The notes under the pieces: model-generated
What the model was told of the DNA's origin: nothing
What the model saw: only the letters and a program-made list of their open reading frames with translations
The model's database searches: none
Made by a program: the position numbers and the translations under genes
In this document: piece by piece, positions 5,576 through 9,647 of the stretch
Position numbering within the stretch: position 1 is the stretch's first letter
Layout of the letters: every line of letters starts with the position of its first letter
NCBI GenBank assembly: GCA_937889795.1
Contig: CALBZH010000484.1
Span: 1 to 9,647 of the forward strand
Length of the DNA stretch: 9,647 nucleotides
Origin: an uncultured Syntrophobacteraceae bacterium
Lineage (GTDB): Bacteria > Desulfobacterota > Syntrophobacteria > Syntrophobacterales > Syntrophobacteraceae
Direction of reading: 5' to 3'

Positions 5576-6923
5576 CGGCTTCCTTCCCCCGTTGCGGTGA
5601 GCCCGGTGCTGCGAGGTAGCCCAAAACGGACTGCTGCATGCAGGCTGCCGTCAGCTCGTGGCGGAGATGGTCCCAGGGAGGCGGGTTGTAGTAGGTTGGG
5701 TAAAGAAGGTCCAGCCTGGGGTCAATCAGCTTTTCCCTGAGCAGGCGGTCCGTCAAAGGAGCACCCGGATAGAGCCGCACATTGTTGAGGACCACGGCGC
5801 CCAGATTCCCGAACGGGGCGTGGATCTCGAAGAGCGTGTCGAGCAAGGCCCGGGTCTCGTCCACGGTTTGCCGGTTTTCTCCCGGCAGGTTCACGAGAAA
5901 GTGGTAGACGGCGAGCGTGCCGCTTTCGGCCATGAACTGTGCCGCGCGAAGGATCTGATCCGGGGTGAGATCCTTGCGGAGCAGCTTCAGCGCGTGCTTG
6001 GAGGTGCCGTCGGCGGAAAAGTAGGCAGTGACGAGCCCCGAGCGCCGGTGAAGGTCAATGTCCTCGCGGGTGAGCATGTCTTCCCGGAAGAAGCCCGTCC
6101 ACCCGATCTCGATCCTCCGATCCAGGATCTCCCGGCAGATGGACCGCAGGTGCTCGGCCGGCTGATTCAGGACCGGATCGGTGAAGTGCACCAGCTTGAT
6201 CCCATGCCGCTCGCGCAGGATCTGCAGCTCCTCCACCACCCGCTTCGGGGAGCGGAGCCTGAGACACTGCCCCTGAAGCGTCGGATAGAGACAATACCGG
6301 CAGCGATTGGGGCACCCGCGCTTGGTCTCAACCCCCATGAAAGCCACGTACTGGTTCACGTCTCGATAACGATCGAGATCGAACACCCGCCAGTCGGGGA
6401 AGGGAAGGACGTCGAGGTCCTCACAGCGGGCTGCGGCTTCATTGGCTCGGATGGAGCCGTCGCCGTGTCGCCACAGAATCCCCGGAACCGACCAGGGATT
6501 TTCAATATGCTCGACGAGTTGGGGAAAGGCCGTGTCGGCCTCGCCCGCGAAGCCGAGCCCAACGTCGGGCAGCTCTTTCATGAGTCGCTCGGCGAACAGG
6601 GTGAAACCGGAGCCGCCGAGGACGGTCTTCGATTCCGGCGCATAGGTCCGGAGAATGGCGCTCAGGGTTTTGAGCTGGGGCACGAACGAGAGAAGATTCC
6701 CCGCAAGGGGATCCAGGTTCCTGAAGGAAATGGCGATCAGGCCGGGACGATAGGCTTCGAGCGTCTGCACCAGCTCGGGCCACGGGAAGGGAGTCAGGTT
6801 CAAATCCACCCCGCGGACCTCATGTGTGTCACCGATCGATGCGGCCAGTCGAGCAAGCCCCAGGGGGAAGACAAGCTCCCCGCAATCATGGGTCGAGATC
6901 GCCTGGATCAGCAGTATGCGCAT
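5556..6923 (-). CDS. bzaD: B12-binding-type radical SAM protein, probable C-methyltransferase of benzimidazole lower-ligand synthesis (bzaD-like by position)
   Basis: A 455-residue radical SAM protein of the B12-binding class. The N-terminal module (1-190) starts MRILLIQAIS and has PLGLARLAA, ISFRN and the GGSGFTLFAERLM strand-helix (103-115), followed by a GEADTAFPQLVEHI segment, all typical of cobalamin-binding radical SAM enzymes. The catalytic core has KRGCPNRCRYCLYP with C204, C208 and C211 as CX3CX2C cluster ligands. Later core strands include HFTDPVLN (246-253) and HFLVNLPGEN (341-350). By analogy with characterised bza operons it would add a methyl group to 5-methoxybenzimidazole. Assignment as bzaD rests on its place directly after the bzaC-like gene. 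Its ATG lies inside that gene (38-nt overlap, different frame) just after AAAAGAGGAG, indicating coupled translation. Confidence 0.65.
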   Translation of the reverse strand: MRILLIQAISTHDCGELVFPLGLARLAASIGDTHEVRGVDLNLTPFPWPELVQTLEAYRPGLIAISFRNLDPLAGNLLSFVPQLKTLSAILRTYAPESKTVLGGSGFTLFAERLMKELPDVGLGFAGEADTAFPQLVEHIENPWSVPGILWRHGDGSIRANEAAARCEDLDVLPFPDWRVFDLDRYRDVNQYVAFMGVETKRGCPNRCRYCLYPTLQGQCLRLRSPKRVVEELQILRERHGIKLVHFTDPVLNQPAEHLRSICREILDRRIEIGWTGFFREDMLTREDIDLHRRSGLVTAYFSADGTSKHALKLLRKDLTPDQILRAAQFMAESGTLAVYHFLVNLPGENRQTVDETRALLDTLFEIHAPFGNLGAVVLNNVRLYPGAPLTDRLLREKLIDPRLDLLYPTYYNPPPWDHLRHELTAACMQQSVLGYLAAPGSPQRGKEADAHRPA

Positions 6924-8496
6924 GGCTCCTCTTTTCGTTGAACAGCACCAGGCCGACGTATCTCACGTATCCCAGCCGATGCGTGACCGGCTCGAGATAA
7001 AGACCCGCGCGGCGGGCGGTCTCGTACACATCCACCCCACACGATTCCAGGGACGGCCTTGCCTTGTCCGGAAACCGGCACGGACCGTCGGGCGGGCAGG
7101 CGGCGCACACGGGACACGGACCGGCTCCGAAGGCGAGGGCTTCCGGGTCGCCTCCCAGAAAAAGGTGCCTCTCCAGGGCGAGCAGTCGCCCGTGGAATTC
7201 CTTGGACGGCGGGCTGGCTTGAACGAGCAGCCCATGGGTGTACCGCGAAACCACTGCCCGCATTTTAGCTTCATCCAGGGAGTGGGGAGGGCAGGTGAGG
7301 GAAGTGCCGTAGCCGGAGCAGCCGAACCGGCACTTGAGCCGGACCCATGGTTCGATGCCGATGTCGCGCGTTTCGATGATCCGAGCGAAGGTGAAGCCGA
7401 GCTGCCTGGCTTCGGCGATGAGGTCGTCCCGGTGGGTGATGGTGTGGTGTCCGGGGGGGTCGTCACGGTTGGCGAGGAGCAGGGAGGTGTCGGTTCGGAG
7501 ATGCAGGAGCTCCGTGCTCCGGAGGCCCACCGCATTTAGGAGCTTCCGCAGCTCTTTCAGGCTGTAGACGCGGCCATTGTAGGTGTTCAGCATCATGTTG
7601 AGGTCATACAGGGTCCCTTTGCAGGGGCTGGCTCCGCGCGGATCGGTGAGGTAGTCGTGAACCAGCACGGTCCCGCCGGTCGCCAGGCATCGGACTGCGT
7701 TTTGGAGCAGCTCTTCGGCCTCCCTTGCACCGTAGGCATGGAGGATGTTCGAAAGCAGGATGAGGTCGAACGAACCCTCCCGAAAGCAAGGCGTCAGCGC
7801 ATTTGCGGCCAGCGGCTCGATCCCGTCCCAGCTCCGCGGGTCGGGATGGAGCTTCCGGGCCGCCTCCAGGGTTTCGGGCAGATCCAGGAGAACGGCACGA
7901 GCGACCGGCCACAATTTCCGTAACGCCCGGCACCAGGCCCCGGCTCCGCCTCCCAGATCAAGAATCCGCTTGGGCTGAAGATCCCGATGCAGGATGATCC
8001 GCCGGGCGGCTTCCTCCGCGTTGAGGCGGGCCTGGAAGTCCAGCGCCCGCACGTAGGCGAGCACCCTGGTCCGGTAAGCTTTCGCCGATTCGTCTTGAGG
8101 CCGGTCGTTGGCGCGGACGCCGTCTCGCACCCTGGAGGCGAGCCGCTGCCAGTGGGGGACCAGGTACCGCCGGTAGAGGAGAAAATCACCGGCATAGTCG
8201 GGCGTTCCCGGGATCATAAAGCGGGAGGCGAGGGGGCCGTTTTCAAACGATCCCCCGGTTTCGACAACGAGTCCCAGGATCGCAAGGGCTCCGAGGAGAC
8301 GGGACAGCCCGTCGCAGTCGCAGTCCACTCTTGCGGCCAGATCCTCGGGCGACAGCGGCCCTTGGGCGAGGTGCTTGAAAAGACCCAGCTCCAGGGCCGC
8401 GAACAAGACTTCGGAGTACCAGAACGCCGTCGCCAGATCTTCCAGGATCTGGAAATCATCGCGGGACACGTCGGCTTTCTCGTGGGGGAGGTCCAT
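6886..8496 (-). CDS. bzaC: SAM-dependent O-methyltransferase (bzaC-like) fused to a C-terminal DUF2284 cysteine-rich domain
   Basis: A 536-residue two-part protein. Residues 1-345 are a plant/CrtF-type O-methyltransferase: an N-terminal winged-helix dimerisation region (FWYSEVLFAALELGLFKHL, 25-43), SAM motif I ILDLGGGAGAW (178-188), VLLDLPETL (202-210) and LSNILHAYG (248-256). In the bza pathway BzaC methylates 5-hydroxybenzimidazole to 5-methoxybenzimidazole. Residues about 353-525 match DUF2284, a predicted metal-binding domain, with CRFGCSGYGTSLTCPP (C389, C393, C402) and a second cluster CPVCAACPPDGPC (C461, C464, C467, C473), then RPSLESCGVDV (480-490). The tether DPPGHH joins them. The start at ATG 8494-8496, 17 nt after the bzaF-like stop, is preferred over an upstream start at 8589, which would add a peptide without family similarity that overlaps bzaF. 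DUF2284's role is unknown; metal delivery or sensing is speculation. Confidence 0.75.
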   Translation of the reverse strand: MDLPHEKADVSRDDFQILEDLATAFWYSEVLFAALELGLFKHLAQGPLSPEDLAARVDCDCDGLSRLLGALAILGLVVETGGSFENGPLASRFMIPGTPDYAGDFLLYRRYLVPHWQRLASRVRDGVRANDRPQDESAKAYRTRVLAYVRALDFQARLNAEEAARRIILHRDLQPKRILDLGGGAGAWCRALRKLWPVARAVLLDLPETLEAARKLHPDPRSWDGIEPLAANALTPCFREGSFDLILLSNILHAYGAREAEELLQNAVRCLATGGTVLVHDYLTDPRGASPCKGTLYDLNMMLNTYNGRVYSLKELRKLLNAVGLRSTELLHLRTDTSLLLANRDDPPGHHTITHRDDLIAEARQLGFTFARIIETRDIGIEPWVRLKCRFGCSGYGTSLTCPPHSLDEAKMRAVVSRYTHGLLVQASPPSKEFHGRLLALERHLFLGGDPEALAFGAGPCPVCAACPPDGPCRFPDKARPSLESCGVDVYETARRAGLYLEPVTHRLGYVRYVGLVLFNEKRSHAHTADPGDLDP

Positions 8497-8513
8497 GGAT
8501 GCCGCCTTTGGGA

Positions 8514-9647
8514 TCACGCCTTCTTGGTCTGCGGAAGCAGGTGGCCGAAGAGGTTGAACGATCCCTTGTTGGCGCAAAACTCCCCGCACATGGTGCAGAC
8601 GTCATGGTCGTTGGGCGAGCGGCTGTCGCGGATGGCCCTCGCTTCCTCCGGAAAGAGCGCGCTCGCGAACTGCCCATTCCAATCCAGATCCCGTCGCGCC
8701 TTGCTCATGGCCATGTCTCGTGCCTTGACCTTGTCGGGGTACTTGGCGGTATCCCCGATGTAGGCTCCGACGCGGGCGACGCGCACGCCTTCCACGACGT
8801 CCTCCTCATTGGGCAGGGCCAGGTGCTCGGCCGGTGTGATGTAGCAGATCAGATCCGCCCCGTAGCGAGCGCTGTGGGCCGCGCCGATGGCCGCCGCCAC
8901 GTGGTCGTAGCCGGCGGCGACGTCGGTTGGGATGGGGCCGAGCATGTAGTAGGGGGCGTTGTTGCTCATGCGCTTCTGAAGAACGATATTCGCTTCGATT
9001 TCATCGATCGGGACGTGCCCCGGGCCTTCCACCATCATCTGGCAGCCCATCTTGCGGCCGATTTCGGCCAGCTCGCAGTTGATGAGAAGCTCCTGGACCA
9101 TGGCCCGGTCGAACGAATCCCAGATGGCGCCGGACCTCAAGCCGTTCCCGAGCGACAGGACCGCGTCGTACTTCTTGAGGATCCCGACCACCCGGTCGAA
9201 TTTCGCATAGAGCGGGTTCTCCCGGTTGTTGGCCTTCATCCAGGCCACCATGGACGTCCCACCCTTGCTCACCAAGCCGCCTTACCGGTATCCCTGACGC
9301 TCCAGCCGCTCGATGGTGTAGAGGTTGATCCCGCAGTGGATGGCCATGAAGGAGATTCCGTCGGCGCATTGCTGCTCGATGAGGTCGAAGAGCAGCTCCT
9401 CATCCAGCTTGTTGGGATCCCCGTAACGGCGTGTCGCTTCGCAGAAGGCTTGATACAGGGGCACGTTGCCGACGGGAAGGTTGACCGCCGCCAGCACCTC
9501 GCGGCGCACCTTGTCGAGATCGCCTCCCACGGAAAGTTCCATGAGCGTGTCGGCGCCGGCGCGCTCGGCCGCGCGGGCTTTCCGCACTTCGGAGTCGATG
9601 TCGACGATGTCCGTGGATGTGCCGATGCTGGCGTTGACTTTGGAGCG
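8514..9647 (-). CDS. bzaF: ThiC paralog, 5-hydroxybenzimidazole synthase-like, 5' end beyond the window, interrupted by an in-frame TAA
   Basis: This belongs to the ThiC radical SAM family. The frame enters from the right edge with KVNASIGTSTDIVDI, then AERAGADTLMELSVGGDLD, and after the break GGTSMVAWM, MMVEGPGHVPIDEIEANI, GPIPTDVAAGYDHVAAAIG and ITPAEHLALPNEEDVVEGV. The C-terminal cluster motif is CTMCGEFC, i.e. CX2CX3C rather than the CX2CX4C of ThiC. Being first before methyltransferase, radical SAM genes and cobT, it is most likely BzaF (aminoimidazole ribotide to 5-hydroxybenzimidazole), not thiamine ThiC. It could also be one of a BzaA/BzaB pair, since the upstream side is not seen. 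About 121 residues are visible before TAA 9282-9284 and 255 after it, same frame, with homology continuous across. Only the N-terminal 50-80 residues should be missing at the edge. The stop could be a nonsense mutation or a sequence error. Confidence 0.85.
9282..9284 (-). pseudogene. In-frame TAA stop within the bzaF-like gene
   Basis: On the minus strand the codons run CGT CAG GGA TAC CGG TAA GGC GGC TTG GTG AGC AAG, so TAA falls between GYR and GGLVSKGG. Both sides are in one frame and together make a continuous ThiC-family sequence. A Tyr codon (TAC or TAT) is the simplest ancestral state, needing one base change. Restart is conceivable at TTG 9273-9275 or GTG 9270-9272 behind TAAGGCGG, but a split ThiC fold would not be expected to work. 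Sequencing error is an alternative. Confidence 0.7.

Noticed and set aside
5658..6941. Long open frame of 427 codons on the + strand opposite the first radical SAM gene
   Set aside because: It is antisense to a clear radical SAM gene with an intact CX3CX2C site. The peptide is low-complexity and consistent with high-GC mirror reading.
8497..8589. Methyltransferase start at 8589 overlapping the bzaF-like gene
   Set aside because: The extra 31 residues do not resemble the dimerisation domain and lie wholly over the end of the ThiC paralog. ATG 8494-8496 gives normal spacing.
9282..9284. Recoding of the in-frame stop as selenocysteine or pyrrolysine
   Set aside because: The codon is TAA, whereas those systems use TGA and TAG, and a catalytic residue is not expected at this place in ThiC-family proteins.
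1..9647. CRISPR array accompanying the Cas10-like gene
   Set aside because: No regularly spaced direct repeats were found by eye anywhere in the window.

Overview
The window is a GC-rich stretch of bacterial chromosome. It suggests an anaerobe, most likely a Desulfobacterota/deltaproteobacterium; that placement is inferred from the oxygen-independent lower-ligand pathway and the protein flavour, not from a marker gene. The left third looks like accessory DNA and the right two thirds hold one biosynthetic operon.

Left region (1-2798). The window opens in the C-terminal tail of a group II intron reverse transcriptase (+ strand). Convergent to it is a complete, intact-looking yefM-yoeB toxin-antitoxin pair (- strand, 248-750), with a Shine-Dalgarno, a promoter and a paired TGTAC(A/G) operator. 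An attC-like imperfect hairpin (about 806-875) abuts the promoter. After about 300 nt with no convincing gene comes a + strand gene for a 547-residue stand-alone Cas10/Cmr2-like protein. It has two palm-like domains around a CX2C...CX2C zinc ribbon, no HD domain, and altered metal-binding motifs in the second palm (GGED for GGDD, ASAN for D-x-(D/N)). No CRISPR array, Csm/Cmr backbone gene or cas1/cas2 is present.

Right region (2782-9647, all - strand). This is a cobamide lower-ligand operon read right to left: a ThiC paralog (5-hydroxybenzimidazole synthase, bzaF-like, cut by the window edge), a SAM-dependent O-methyltransferase (bzaC-like) fused to a cysteine-rich DUF2284 domain, two B12-binding-type radical SAM proteins (bzaD/bzaE-like), and cobT. 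Together these would make 5-hydroxybenzimidazole from aminoimidazole ribotide without oxygen, O-methylate it, C-methylate it towards 5,6-dimethylbenzimidazole, and activate the base to alpha-ribazole phosphate for vitamin B12-type cofactor assembly. The first four genes are tightly packed: a 17-nt gap, then 38-nt and 20-nt overlaps. cobT follows a 205-nt gap and overlaps the Cas10-like gene tail to tail by 17 nt.

Main points for follow-up: the orphan Cas10-like protein with a degenerate polymerase site; an in-frame TAA inside the ThiC paralog; the methyltransferase-DUF2284 fusion; and the attC-like hairpin beside the toxin-antitoxin pair.
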